Assembly: GCF_003254475.1 (NCBI RefSeq)
Contig: NZ_QFYQ01000001.1
Span: forward strand, 744,001-808,000
Origin: Phenylobacterium soli
GTDB lineage: Bacteria > Pseudomonadota > Alphaproteobacteria > Caulobacterales > Caulobacteraceae
Length of the DNA stretch: 64,000 nt
Direction: 5' to 3'
Made by a program: the position numbers and the translations under genes. Below, one piece after another: positions 10,057 through 18,619 of this stretch (the stretch's first letter is position 1; each line of letters starts with the position of its first letter). The notes under the pieces are model-generated. The model made no database searches. It was not told where the DNA came from and saw only the letters and a program-made list of their open reading frames with translations.

Positions 10057-10971
10057 TCAGGCGTGCGGGTGGGCGCTGTTGTAGGCGCTCAGCAGCGCCG
10101 CCGCGTCGACCTCGGTGTAGCGCTGGGTGGTCGACAGCGACGCATGGCCCAGCAGCTCCTGGATCGAGCGCAGGTCCGCACCGGCGCCCAGGAGGTGGGT
10201 GGCGAACGAGTGGCGCAGGGCGTGCGGCGTGGCGCTGGCCGGCAGGCCGAGCCGGCTCCTGAGGTTCTGCACCGTCGCCTGCACGTGGCGGGGTGACAGG
10301 GCGCCGCCGCGCTTGGCGACGAACAGCGGCCCATCCTTGTCCAGCACGTGCGGCACGGCCTTGAGATAGTCGTCGATGGCGTCGCGCACGGCCGGCAGCA
10401 CCGGCACGATCCGGGTCTTGGAGCCCTTGCCGGTGATCCGCAGGCTTTCCGGAAGCGGCGCGTCCGAGCGCCTGAGCGACAGGGCCTCGGAGATCCGCAG
10501 GCCGCAGCCGTAGAGCAGGGTCAGCACCGCCTGGTCGCGCGCGGCTTCCCAGTCCTCGCGATCGGGGTCGAGCGCCGGCTCGGCGATCAGGCCCGCCGCC
10601 TGGTCCTCGCTGATCGGGCGGGGCGCGCCGGGCTTCACCTTCGGTCCCCGCACCAGGGCGATGGCCGGATTGGATGTGTCGAGCCGGCGGTCGAGGAAGC
10701 GGTGGAAGGTGCGGATCGCCGACAGCGCCTGGGCCAGGGAGCGTGGGCTCAGGGGATGCTCGCCCTGGCGTAGGTGGGCGAGCCAGGCGCGCACCTCGCC
10801 GGCGGTGATCCCGCCGAGGTCCTTGAGCGAGATCGTCTCGCCGCGGTGCGCCTGCAGGAAGGCCAGATAGCGCCGCCCCGCGAAGCCGTAGGCCTCCAGG
10901 GTGCGGGGCGAGGCGCGTCTTTCGTTGGCCAGGTGCTCCAGCCAGGCCGAAAGCGCCTCGTCGGACCTCAC
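10057..10971 (-). CDS. xerC: Tyrosine recombinase XerC
   Basis: 304 residues. N-terminal SAM-like core-binding domain (about 5-100) and a C-terminal catalytic domain with all expected residues: R159 in YGCGLRISEAL, K182 in GKGSKTR, H250 and R253 in HALRHSFATHLL, H276 in LLGHASLS and the nucleophile Y285 in QRYTEV. With XerD it resolves chromosome dimers at dif. Its ATG overlaps the stop of the DUF484 gene by four bases, so the two are translationally coupled; this DUF484-xerC pairing is common in Proteobacteria. Housekeeping, not an integrase of a mobile element: no att-like repeats or cargo flank it. Confidence 0.95.
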   Translation of the reverse strand: MRSDEALSAWLEHLANERRASPRTLEAYGFAGRRYLAFLQAHRGETISLKDLGGITAGEVRAWLAHLRQGEHPLSPRSLAQALSAIRTFHRFLDRRLDTSNPAIALVRGPKVKPGAPRPISEDQAAGLIAEPALDPDREDWEAARDQAVLTLLYGCGLRISEALSLRRSDAPLPESLRITGKGSKTRIVPVLPAVRDAIDDYLKAVPHVLDKDGPLFVAKRGGALSPRHVQATVQNLRSRLGLPASATPHALRHSFATHLLGAGADLRSIQELLGHASLSTTQRYTEVDAAALLSAYNSAHPHA

Positions 10972-11654
10972 AGGATCGGCCAGCGCTCGGCGGTGCGCTC
11001 CACCACCCGGGCGAGGAACGCCACGAGCTCGGCGCCCATGTCCTCGGTGAAGCCTTCCGGATCGGCCGAGCCGAACGCCAGCAGGCCCTGGCAGGCGGGC
11101 TCCCAGATCGACATCCGCACCATGGCCATGGACTGCACCTGCGGCGCGCGCTCGCCGAACAGGCCGAGCGCGGTGGGCGCAAAGCCCATGCGCGCCAGGC
11201 GGCTCGGGCTGCCGAGGATCATGTCCACCTGGCCCTCGACCAGCAGCTTCCAGCCGGCCGGCACCCGCTCCGGGTGCTCCAGCGCGATCACCGCGGCGGC
11301 GAGGCCGAAGCGGGTCTGCGACAACTCGTCGAGCCGCCAGGCGAGTTCGGAATGGTTGCGCGCGTCGAGGAGGTCGATGACCGCGCCGTGGGTCTGGGCC
11401 TGGGCCGAGAAGTTGGCGCGGGCGGTTTCTTCCAGCTGCTGGCGCTGGGTGGCCTCGCGCTGGTGGGCGGCGTGCACGCGGGCGAGCGCGGCCGGGCCGA
11501 ACTCGACCACATTGCCCTCGGCCGCGACGCGCAGGCCGAGCTCGTCCAGGAGGCCGAGGTCCTCGCGCAGGAACTGCGGATTGTCGGCGAGGAAGCGGCG
11601 GACCGCCGACGGTTCGAGAGCGACGCCTTCGATCTCGCCCTGCGATCCGTCCAT
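10968..11654 (-). CDS. DUF484 family protein
   Basis: 228 residues from the ATG at 11654; a longer in-frame start at 11705 would overlap the transaldolase gene by 35 bases, and GGGGGCGG precedes the chosen ATG. Features: an N-terminal segment VRRFLADNPQFLREDLGLL typical of DUF484, a short coiled coil rich in R, E and Q (HQREATQRQQLEETARANF), then a GAF-like C-terminal half. Function is not established; the gene is often linked to xerC, as here. Co-transcribed with transaldolase upstream and xerC downstream. Confidence 0.88.
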   Translation of the reverse strand: MDGSQGEIEGVALEPSAVRRFLADNPQFLREDLGLLDELGLRVAAEGNVVEFGPAALARVHAAHQREATQRQQLEETARANFSAQAQTHGAVIDLLDARNHSELAWRLDELSQTRFGLAAAVIALEHPERVPAGWKLLVEGQVDMILGSPSRLARMGFAPTALGLFGERAPQVQSMAMVRMSIWEPACQGLLAFGSADPEGFTEDMGAELVAFLARVVERTAERWPIL

Positions 11655-11670
11655 GTCCGCCCCCTTCAGG

Positions 11671-12324
11671 TCAAAGGATCGACTGGCCTGTCTTCTTCCA
11701 GTCACTCAGGAAAGTTTGAAGCCCCAACTCGGTTAACGGGTGCTTGAAGAGGGTCTTGAAAACCGGCGGCGGGATGGTCGCGCAGTCGGCCCCGGCGATG
11801 GCCGCGGCGGTCACGTGGGCCGGGTTGCGGATCGAGGCGGCGAGGATCTCGGTGTCGAAGTCGTAGTTGTCGTAGATCGCCCGGATCTCGCTGATCAGCT
11901 CCGAGCCGACCGCGCCGTAGTCGTCCAGCCGGCCGATGAACGGCGAGACGTAGGTGGCGCCGGCCTTGGCCGCGAGCAGGGCCTGGGGCGCGGAGAAGCA
12001 GAGGGTGACGTTGGTCTGGATGCCTTCGCGGGCGAAGGCGTGGGTGGCGATCAGCCCCTCGCGCGTCAGCGGCACCTTGACCACCACGTTCGAGGCGACC
12101 GCGGCCAGCTTGCGGCCCTCGGCCAGCATGCCCTGCGACTCCGTGGCGGCGACTTCGGCGCTCACCGGGCCCTCGACGATCTCGCAAATCTCGGCGATGA
12201 CCTCCAGCATGGGGCGACCGGCTTTGGCGATCAGCGTGGGATTGGTGGTGACGCCGTCCACCAGGCCGGTGGCGGCGAGGTCCTTGAGCATCGTCACGTC
12301 GGCGGAATCGAGGAAAAGCTGCAT
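11671..12324 (-). CDS. Fructose-6-phosphate aldolase / transaldolase, small type
   Basis: 217 residues, matching the short FSA/TalC class. [23 protein letters not shown] and the Schiff-base lysine motif VVVKVPLT are diagnostic; [13 protein letters not shown] forms the other side of the barrel. Either transaldolase of the non-oxidative pentose phosphate pathway or fructose-6-phosphate aldolase; these subfamilies cannot be separated here, though alphaproteobacterial members are usually called transaldolase (tal). First gene of tal-DUF484-xerC, divergent from priA with 72 bases between them. Confidence 0.93.
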   Translation of the reverse strand: MQLFLDSADVTMLKDLAATGLVDGVTTNPTLIAKAGRPMLEVIAEICEIVEGPVSAEVAATESQGMLAEGRKLAAVASNVVVKVPLTREGLIATHAFAREGIQTNVTLCFSAPQALLAAKAGATYVSPFIGRLDDYGAVGSELISEIRAIYDNYDFDTEILAASIRNPAHVTAAAIAGADCATIPPPVFKTLFKHPLTELGLQTFLSDWKKTGQSIL

Positions 12325-12396
12325 CGCTGAGACCTTGAATGGGAATGGAAGCCTTGTAGCGGGCGAGCACGGGCGCGCGAAGGGCCAGGATCGCCC

Positions 12397-14559
12397 ATGA
12401 GCCGCATCGCCTCCGTCCTCCTGCCGCTGCCGCTGCCCGAAGCCTTCGACTACGCCGAGCCGGAGGGCATGGAACTGCAGGTGGGCGACCAGGTGGCCGC
12501 CCCGCTCGGCCCCAACCTGATGCGCGGCGTGGTCACCGGCCTGCGGGACGGCGCCGGCCACAACCGCCCGCTCAAGGCTGTGCAGGCGCGGCTCGAGGAG
12601 CCCGCCCTGCCCGAAAAGACGCTCGAGTTCGTCCAGTGGGCCGCCCGCTATGCGGTGGATGCGCCGGGCCAGCCGCTCGCCATCGCCCTGCGCGGCGCCC
12701 GCGCGCCCAAGGCCAAGCCGCAGAAGCTGATCGAGCCCACCGGCGTCCTGCCGGGTCGGCCGACCGAGGCGCGGCTCAAGGTCCTGGCGGCGGCCAAGGC
12801 CGGTGCGGCCAGCGCCGCCGACCTCGCGCGCGCCGCCGGCGTCTCGGCGGGCGTGGTCAAGGGGCTCCTGGAGGAGGGCGCGCTCGCCGTCCGCACCCTC
12901 GAGCCCGCCGTCCGCTTCGAGGCACCGGACCCGCTGCGGGCGGGCTCGAAGCTCAACGACAGCCAGGCGGCCGCCGCCGAGGTCCTGCGCGGCCTCGTCC
13001 GCGACGGCGGCTTCCAGGTGGCCCTGATCGACGGGGTCACCGGCTCGGGCAAGACCGAGGTCTATCTGGAGGCGGCCGCCGAGGCGCTCGCCGCCGATCC
13101 TACGGCCCAGGTGCTGATCCTGCTGCCGGAGATCGCCCTGACCCAGGCGGTCATCGCCCGGGTCGCCGCCCGGTTCGGGGCCCAGCCGGGCGAATGGCAT
13201 TCCGACGTCGCCCCGCCGGCCCGCCGCCGGGTCTGGGAAGGCGTGCTCTCCGGCGCCTGCCGCATCGTGGTCGGGGCGCGCTCGGCCCTGTTCCTGCCGT
13301 TCCGGAACCTGAGGCTCGTCGTCGTGGACGAGGAGCACGACAGCTCGTTTAAGCAGGAGGAGGGCTTCATCTATCACGCCCGCGACCTCGCCGTGGCGCG
13401 CGGCAAGATCGAGGCGTCGGCGGTGATCCTGGCCTCCGCTACGCCCAGCCTGGAAACCCTGCGCAACGCCGAGACCGGCCGCTACCACTGGCTCAAGCTC
13501 TCCGCGCGCCACGGCGTCGCGCGCTTGCCCGACATCGACCTGATCGACCTGCGCGACACCCCGCCCGAGAGTGGCCGCTGGCTCTCCCCGCCGCTGGTCG
13601 CGGTCATGGGCGAGACCCTCTCACGCGGCGAGCAGGTGCTCCTGTTCCTCAACAGGCGGGGCTATGCGCCCCTGGTCCTCTGCCGCGCCTGCGGCGAGCG
13701 GATGACCGCCCCGGACACCGACTCCTGGCTCGTCGAGCACCGCTACTCCGGCCGCCTCGTCTGCCACCTCACCGGCTTCTCCATGGCCAAGCCCGAGGCC
13801 TGCCCGCACTGCGGCGCCAGGGACAGCCTGGTGTCCATCGGTCCCGGCGTGGAGCGGGTGGAGGAGGAGGCGAGGAGCCTGTTCCCCGAGGCCCGCGTCG
13901 CCGTCTTCTCCTCCGACACCGTATTCGACGCCCGCGAGGCCAAGCGCCTGATCGAGGCCATGGCGGCCGGCGAGATCGACATCCTGGTGGCCACCCAGGC
14001 CGCCGCCAAGGGCCACAACTTCCCGAACCTCACCCTCGTCGGCGTGGTCGACGCCGACCTCGGCCTGCGCGGCGGCGACCTGCGGGCCGCCGAGCGCACC
14101 TATCAGCTGCTCGCCCAGGCGACCGGGCGCGCCGGGCGCAAGGACCGCCCGGGCCGCGCCCTGCTGCAGACCTACGCCCCCGACCACCCGGTCATGCAGG
14201 CCCTCGCCGCCCAGGATCGCGAAGCTTTCGTCGCCGCCGAGATGGGGGAGCGCGAGCTGGCCGGCCTGCCGCCCTTCGGCCGCCTCGCCGCGGTGGTCGC
14301 CTCCGACGTCGACGCCGCGCGGCTCGACGCCTTCTGCCGCGAGATGGCCGAGGCCGCCCCCAACACGCCCGGCGTCGAGGTCTACGGGCCGGCCGACGCC
14401 CCGCTCAGCCTGATCCGCGGCCGCCGCCGCAAGCGCTTCCTGGTGCGGGCCGACCGCACCGTCGACCTGTCCGCCTATATGGCCGCCTGGCGGGCCCGCG
14501 TGCGGCCGAAGGGGCAGACCCGCGTGGCCATCGACATCGACCCCTACAGCTTCCTCTAA
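12397..14559 (+). CDS. priA: Primosomal replication restart helicase PriA
   Basis: 720 residues, normal length. Order: N-terminal 3'-DNA-binding domain (about 1-100), winged helix, superfamily 2 helicase core with Walker [10 protein letters not shown], Walker [20 protein letters not shown], the cysteine-rich zinc region (CRACGERM, then CPHCGARDS) inserted between the helicase lobes, then the C-terminal lobe with [12 protein letters not shown] and the QATGRAGR motif VI. It recognises stalled forks and reloads the replisome. Divergent from the transaldolase gene; its stop overlaps the stop of the convergent repeat-protein gene by three bases. Confidence 0.97.
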   Translation: MSRIASVLLPLPLPEAFDYAEPEGMELQVGDQVAAPLGPNLMRGVVTGLRDGAGHNRPLKAVQARLEEPALPEKTLEFVQWAARYAVDAPGQPLAIALRGARAPKAKPQKLIEPTGVLPGRPTEARLKVLAAAKAGAASAADLARAAGVSAGVVKGLLEEGALAVRTLEPAVRFEAPDPLRAGSKLNDSQAAAAEVLRGLVRDGGFQVALIDGVTGSGKTEVYLEAAAEALAADPTAQVLILLPEIALTQAVIARVAARFGAQPGEWHSDVAPPARRRVWEGVLSGACRIVVGARSALFLPFRNLRLVVVDEEHDSSFKQEEGFIYHARDLAVARGKIEASAVILASATPSLETLRNAETGRYHWLKLSARHGVARLPDIDLIDLRDTPPESGRWLSPPLVAVMGETLSRGEQVLLFLNRRGYAPLVLCRACGERMTAPDTDSWLVEHRYSGRLVCHLTGFSMAKPEACPHCGARDSLVSIGPGVERVEEEARSLFPEARVAVFSSDTVFDAREAKRLIEAMAAGEIDILVATQAAAKGHNFPNLTLVGVVDADLGLRGGDLRAAERTYQLLAQATGRAGRKDRPGRALLQTYAPDHPVMQALAAQDREAFVAAEMGERELAGLPPFGRLAAVVASDVDAARLDAFCREMAEAAPNTPGVEVYGPADAPLSLIRGRRRKRFLVRADRTVDLSAYMAAWRARVRPKGQTRVAIDIDPYSFL

Positions 14560-16400
14560 GCCGGCAGGTTCTGGACCTGGGTGACGCTCAGCGCATTGAG
14601 CTGCGCCGGGGTCATGGCGGCGAGCTGGGTGGTGGTGAACTGCTGCAGCTGGGCGATCGTCAGCGCCGGGATCTGGGTCAGGGTCAGGGCCTGAATCTGG
14701 GTGGTGGAAAGGGTCGGCATCAGGCTGGCCGCCAGGGCGGCGGTCTGCATCGCCGTCAGCGCCGCGAACTGGGCGAGCGTCAACCGCGCGAAGCCGGTGG
14801 TGTCGAGGCTGGCCACCTGGGTGGTCGAGAAGGCCCGCACCTGGGTCGTGGTCAGCGCCGCGAACTGGGTCGCCGACAGGGCCTTGAAGGTGGTGGTCGA
14901 CAGCGCCGCGAGCTGCGAGCTCGCCATCGCCCCTACCTGGGTCGAGGTCAGGGTCCCGAGATCGGTGGCCGTGATCTGGCCGAGCAGGGCGGTGGAGAAG
15001 CCCTGGGTCTGTGTGGTGGAGAGCTGGCCGATCTGGGTGCTGGTCAGGGCGCGCAGGCCGGTCAGGGTCAGCCCGCCCATCTGGCTGGAGGTTAGGGCCT
15101 TGAGCTGGGTGGTCGAGAACGCCCCCATGGCGGTCGCCGAGAGCACGCCGATCTGGCCGGAGGTGAAGGCCGCCACCTGATAGGCGGTGAGTTCGCCCAC
15201 CTGGGTGCTGCTGAGGTTGTGGGTCAGGAAGGCCGACAGGCCGCGGATCTGGGTCGAGGTGAAGCTCGACACCTCGGTCGGCGTCAGGACGTCGAACTCG
15301 CTTACCGACAGCGCGCCCATCTGGGTGGCGGTGAAGGCGCCGACCTGGGTCGCCGCCAGCCGCAGGAAGTCGGTGACGCTGAGGGTGGCGATCTGGGTGA
15401 AGGTGAGGCCCTGCACGTGGGTCGCGTCGAGGGCCGCGATCTGGGTGTCGGTGAAGGCCGAGAGCACGCTGGTGGAGAGCGCCCCGATCTGGCTGGGCGT
15501 CAGGGCCGCCACCTGGGTCGCGCTCAGTTTCGGGAAGTCGGCCACCGCCAGGCCGGCGAACTGGGTGGTGGTGAGGGCCGCCGCCTGGCTGGCGGTCAAC
15601 GCCCCGAGCGTTGTGGCGTCGAGCGACCACAGGCTGGTGGGGCTGAGGGCGGCGAGCTGGCTCGGCGCGAAGCCGCTCACCTGGGTCGCCGACAGCTCGG
15701 CGAAGTCGGTGTCGCTGAGGCTGCCGATCTGGGTGGCGGTGAGCCCGCCGATCTGGGGAGCCGAGAGGGCGCCGATCTGGGTGGCGTCGAGGGCGGCGAG
15801 CGCGCTGGTCGTCAGGCTGGCGAGCTGGCTCGCCGAGAGCGCCGCGAGCTGGGTCGGGCTGAGCGCCGCCGCCTGGGTGTCGGCGAGGCCGGCCACCTGG
15901 GCCGCGGTCAGGGCACCGATCTGGGTGGCGGAGAACTCGCCGATGTCGGTGGTGCTGAGCGCCGCGATCTGGGTCTTGGTCAGCCCCTTCACCTGGGTTG
16001 CCGAAATGCCGCTCACCTGGGTCGCGTCGAGCCCCGCCACGCGGGTCGTGGTCAGCGCCCCGAGCTGCGCCGCCGTCAGGGCCGCCAGATGGGTGGCGTC
16101 GAGGGCCGCGAACTGGCTGTCGGTGAAGGCGTTGAGCTGCGTCCCGTTCAGCGCCAGGAGCTGGGTGGTGTCGAAGACGATCGCGTCGTTGATCAGCGGC
16201 GTCTGGGTGGCCGTCAGCCCCTTGAGCTGGCTGGCGGTGAGCGCATGCACTTGGCTGGCCGACAGCGCCCCGAGCTCGGTGCCGGTCAGCGCCCCGACCT
16301 GGCTCGAGGTCATCTGCGAGACCTGGGTGGTCGTCAGCGCCTGTAGCGTGGTGACGCTCAGGTTGGCGATCTGGGCCAGCGACAGATAGCTGATGGGCAT
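14556..16400 (-). CDS. Octapeptide-repeat protein, unknown function
   Basis: 614 residues, almost entirely a repeat of eight residues with consensus x-A-L-(T/S/D)-x-(T/S)-(Q/D/H)-(V/I/L/F): eight octads at residues 4-67, a 14-residue break at 68-81 (PLINDAIVFDTTQL), then 66 octads in strict register to residue 609 and the tail QNLPA. No signal peptide, membrane segment, cysteine or enzymatic motif is visible; charged residues are rare. Each unit resembles a helix N-cap (hydrophobic residue, Ser/Thr, two residues, Gln, hydrophobic), so a solenoid of very short turns is plausible. Similar LTxxQ runs occur in parts of large alphaproteobacterial surface proteins. The stop overlaps priA's by three bases. 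Function unknown; surface or adhesive roles are guesses. Confidence 0.8.
   Translation of the reverse strand: MPISYLSLAQIANLSVTTLQALTTTQVSQMTSSQVGALTGTELGALSASQVHALTASQLKGLTATQTPLINDAIVFDTTQLLALNGTQLNAFTDSQFAALDATHLAALTAAQLGALTTTRVAGLDATQVSGISATQVKGLTKTQIAALSTTDIGEFSATQIGALTAAQVAGLADTQAAALSPTQLAALSASQLASLTTSALAALDATQIGALSAPQIGGLTATQIGSLSDTDFAELSATQVSGFAPSQLAALSPTSLWSLDATTLGALTASQAAALTTTQFAGLAVADFPKLSATQVAALTPSQIGALSTSVLSAFTDTQIAALDATHVQGLTFTQIATLSVTDFLRLAATQVGAFTATQMGALSVSEFDVLTPTEVSSFTSTQIRGLSAFLTHNLSSTQVGELTAYQVAAFTSGQIGVLSATAMGAFSTTQLKALTSSQMGGLTLTGLRALTSTQIGQLSTTQTQGFSTALLGQITATDLGTLTSTQVGAMASSQLAALSTTTFKALSATQFAALTTTQVRAFSTTQVASLDTTGFARLTLAQFAALTAMQTAALAASLMPTLSTTQIQALTLTQIPALTIAQLQQFTTTQLAAMTPAQLNALSVTQVQNLPA
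14574..16391 (-). repeat. 24-bp coding tandem repeat array (74 diverged units)
   Basis: DNA counterpart of the octapeptide array. On the plus strand most units show CTGGGT(G/C) followed by a G-rich segment and GCC, at a 24-base period. Units are diverged at third positions, so the array is old or under purifying selection rather than freshly expanded. The register is broken only at 16158-16199. Confidence 0.8.
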
Positions 16401-16478
16401 TGGGCCGCCCGAACCCCCGGCGTCGTCCCAGGCGTGATTCGCCTCAAGGCCGAAGGCTAGGGCGAGCGGCCCCCGCCC

Positions 16479-17264
16479 TCAATGACCGGTCTTCTTGTCC
16501 GCGTTCTTGCGGGCGGCGATGTTCAGCCCTTCGACCAGGCCCGAGAAGGCCATGGCGGCGTAGATGTAGCCCTTCGGCACGTGCACCCCGAAGGCGTCGG
16601 CGATCAGGGTGGCGCCGATCATCAGCAGGAAGCCGAGCGCCAGCATCACCACCGTCGGGTTGTTCTGGATGAACCGCGCCAGGGGACCGGAGGCGACCAT
16701 CATCAGGCCCACGGCGATCACCACCGCCGCCATCATGATCGGCAGGTGCTCGGTCATGCCCACCGCCGTCAGGATCGAGTCGATCGAGAAGACGATGTCG
16801 AGGGCCAAGATCTGGACGATGGCCGCGGTGAAGCCCAGCCGCACCGGCGCCCGCTTGTCGAGGAGGTCGTCGCTCGGCGTCGGGTCGACCGAGTGGTGGA
16901 TCTCGGTGGTCGCCTTCCAGACCAGGAACAGCCCGCCGGCCAGCAGGATCAGGTCGCGCCAGGAGAAGGCGAGGTCGATCACCGGATGTCCGTCCGCCCC
17001 CGCCGGGGCGGTGAACGGCAGCGCGAACACCGGCTTGGTCAGGCCGACGATGAAGGCCAGGGTCGAGAGCAGCACCAGGCGTAGGATCATCGCCAGGCCG
17101 ATGCCGATCCGGCGCGCCCGCCCGCGGGTTTCCGGCGGCAGCTTGTTCGACAGTATCGAGACGAAGACCAGGTTGTCGACGCCCAGCACCACTTCCATGA
17201 CTACCAGGGTCACCAGCGCCGCCCAGGCCTCCGGGCTCGTGACCAGCGCCGCCAGATTGTCCAT
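16479..17264 (-). CDS. TerC family integral membrane protein
   Basis: 261 residues with seven or so hydrophobic segments. Hallmark acidic transmembrane motifs are present: [14 protein letters not shown] near residue 25 and its mirror [17 protein letters not shown] near residue 150, the duplicated core of the TerC/Alx/YgdQ family. A cytoplasmic histidine/acid loop ([15 protein letters not shown]) precedes the second half. Family members act in manganese or other metal efflux and in metallating exported proteins, with some linked to tellurite resistance; the exact substrate cannot be read. Monocistronic, convergent to nothing, with a long intergenic region upstream. Confidence 0.88.
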   Translation of the reverse strand: MDNLAALVTSPEAWAALVTLVVMEVVLGVDNLVFVSILSNKLPPETRGRARRIGIGLAMILRLVLLSTLAFIVGLTKPVFALPFTAPAGADGHPVIDLAFSWRDLILLAGGLFLVWKATTEIHHSVDPTPSDDLLDKRAPVRLGFTAAIVQILALDIVFSIDSILTAVGMTEHLPIMMAAVVIAVGLMMVASGPLARFIQNNPTVVMLALGFLLMIGATLIADAFGVHVPKGYIYAAMAFSGLVEGLNIAARKNADKKTGH

Positions 17265-17788
17265 TCGCGTCCCGACCTCGTTGGATACCCAGCCCGCTCT
17301 TCTACCCGATCCGTGGGCGCCGCCTAGGCCCCGATGCGCCCAGCGCAGGGTCGGCGCCTGCCCAAATCTCGGACAAATCGCAGGCGCGGCCGCCCTCGCA
17401 TTTTTGTGAAGTCACCGCCGCGGCGCAGCGCAGGCGGCGCGAAAACAGGCGCTAGCCTCGCCGATGCGCTTGTTTCACCACGTTACAATCTTGTGAGGTG
17501 AGAATATCGGGCGTCGCCTCACTGTAGATCTGAGAAGAACGTCTTGGTTTATAGAGCTTAACGACAGTCGGTCCGCGCCCGCTTCGGGCATAGTTGTCTG
17601 TGAGCGGGGTCGCGCGTTAGGGATTTGTGCTTCTAAGCTCTTTTGTCTCGCAACTATTGGGCGGCGAGGCGATCCGCGTTCGCGGAATGACCGGCCGTGA
17701 GTCGCGGCCGAATCGATTTAAACCCTCTTTTCACTCATTGGGAGATAGGGTTATCCCTTAGCCCGTAGTGTCGGGGAGTGCCCAAAAC
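17265..17788. other. 524-base intergenic region between terC and the CHAP gene
   Basis: No credible coding frame. The right half (about 17460-17760) is clearly richer in A/T than neighbours and holds divergent control regions for terC and the CHAP gene. GTGAGG (about 17492) and CCTCAC (about 17516) form a loose stem, and TCCGC-GTTC-GCGGA near 17672 a small hairpin. A short RNA cannot be excluded, but nothing recognisable is present. Confidence 0.5.
17699..17732 (+). promoter_or_regulatory. Two GANTC methylation sites and a weak CtrA-like half site
   Basis: GAGTC (17699-17703) and GAATC (17710-17714) are CcrM sites eleven bases apart, about 75-90 bases before the CHAP start. TTAA-N7-TTTC (17718-17732) keeps only half of the CtrA consensus TTAA-N7-TTAA. 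In Caulobacter, paired GANTC sites near promoters are associated with GcrA control. Inference only. Confidence 0.3.
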
Positions 17789-18466
17789 ATGTCGAAACGA
17801 CCGAGAACCCTGCTGGGTTCCCTGGCCGTCGCGGCCGTTCTGATCCTCGCGCCCACGTCCGGCGCTGTCGCGGACACCTATTGGCAGTGCGCGACCTTCG
17901 CGCGCCTGGCTTCCGGCATTCAGATCTTCGGCGACGCCTATACCTGGTGGACCCAGGCCATCGGCCGCTATGAGCGCGGCATCCAGCCCAAGGCCGGCGC
18001 CGTCCTCTGCTTCAAGCCCACCGAGCGGATGAAGCTCGGCCACGTGGCCGTGGTCAGCCAGGTGCTCACCGACCGCGTCATCCAGATCACCCACGCCAAC
18101 TGGTCGCCCATCGACGGTTCGCGCGGCAAGATCGAGAAGGACGTCACCCTGATCGACGTCTCCCAGGGCGGCGACTGGTCGATGGTCAAGGTTTGGTACG
18201 GCCCGAACCGCGACATGGGCGGCTCGACCTATCCGACCTATGGCTTCATCTACCAGGACACCCAGGCCCGCGTGATGGCCGCCTCGGGCTTCGCCAAGGC
18301 CGAGAACACCGCCATCGCCATGGCCCAGCAGGCCGCGAGCCAGGTGGCCGCCGCCGTCCGTCCGGGCGTCGGGCCGCTGCAGGTCCTGAGCCAGGCGGCC
18401 GACTCCACCGACCGCATCGCGGCCCTGATCGCCGCCGCCACGCGCGGCGACGGCGCCGGCAACTGA
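17789..18466 (+). CDS. Secreted CHAP-domain amidase/peptidase
   Basis: 225 residues from ATG 17789; GGGGAG lies about ten bases upstream and this start gives a clean signal peptide (KRPR, then a hydrophobic core ending GAVA). The CHAP domain follows at once: catalytic Cys in YWQCATFARL, His in KLGHVAVVSQV and a later Asn in THANWSP, the Cys-His-Asn order of NlpC/P60-like amidases. It probably cuts peptidoglycan peptide bonds in the periplasm. The C-terminal 60 residues are Ala-rich and helical. Expression may be cell-cycle linked given upstream GANTC sites, which is inference. Confidence 0.85.
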   Translation: MSKRPRTLLGSLAVAAVLILAPTSGAVADTYWQCATFARLASGIQIFGDAYTWWTQAIGRYERGIQPKAGAVLCFKPTERMKLGHVAVVSQVLTDRVIQITHANWSPIDGSRGKIEKDVTLIDVSQGGDWSMVKVWYGPNRDMGGSTYPTYGFIYQDTQARVMAASGFAKAENTAIAMAQQAASQVAAAVRPGVGPLQVLSQAADSTDRIAALIAAATRGDGAGN

Positions 18467-18481
18467 CCAGGTTTCGGGGGC

Positions 18482-18499
18482 GCCGCCCGAGCGGGCGGC
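18482..18499 (+). terminator. GC hairpin after the CHAP gene
   Basis: GCCGCCC (18482-18488) pairs with GGGCGGC (18493-18499) across a four-base loop, 16 bases after the stop. There is no U-run, so it would be a weak or factor-assisted terminator or a 3'-end stabiliser. Confidence 0.35.
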
Positions 18500-18600
18500 C
18501 TCCCTGCCTCGGCCCGGGTTGCATACCGGATCGACTAAACCTGAAATCGTCTTTTTCGGCGCCCGTGCAACCGTTTCTTAAGCGCGGGCGGGCCAAGGTC

Positions 18601-18619
18601 GCGGACCTGTAAGGTCCGC
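18601..18619 (+). promoter_or_regulatory. Perfect inverted repeat abutting the pentapeptide-protein start codon
   Basis: GCGGACCT (18601-18608), three-base spacer, AGGTCCGC (18612-18619); the ATG begins at 18620. The right arm contains AAGG, the only Shine-Dalgarno-like sequence, so folding would hide the ribosome site. It could equally be a DNA operator. Confidence 0.45.

Noticed and set aside
10057..10971. Integrase of a mobile element
   Set aside because: Sequence and the DUF484 neighbour identify housekeeping XerC; there is no tRNA, att repeat or cargo.
13621..15630. 669-codon minus-strand frame spanning priA and the repeat gene
   Set aside because: Crosses the stop-stop junction of two supported genes in another frame; its His/Pro/Arg-rich sequence is a frame shadow of the 24-base repeats.
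15187..16389. Plus-strand 400-codon frames antisense to the octapeptide gene
   Set aside because: The periodic DNA leaves several frames open. The minus-strand frame was preferred because its repeats keep a structured hydrophobic/polar octad and it ends cleanly at priA; plus frames give Trp/Val/Ala or Gly/Arg/His-rich strings unlike proteins.
14574..16391. Possible CRISPR array (24-base periodicity)
   Set aside because: Units are contiguous and diverged with no separate spacers, there are no cas genes, and the whole array is one reading frame.
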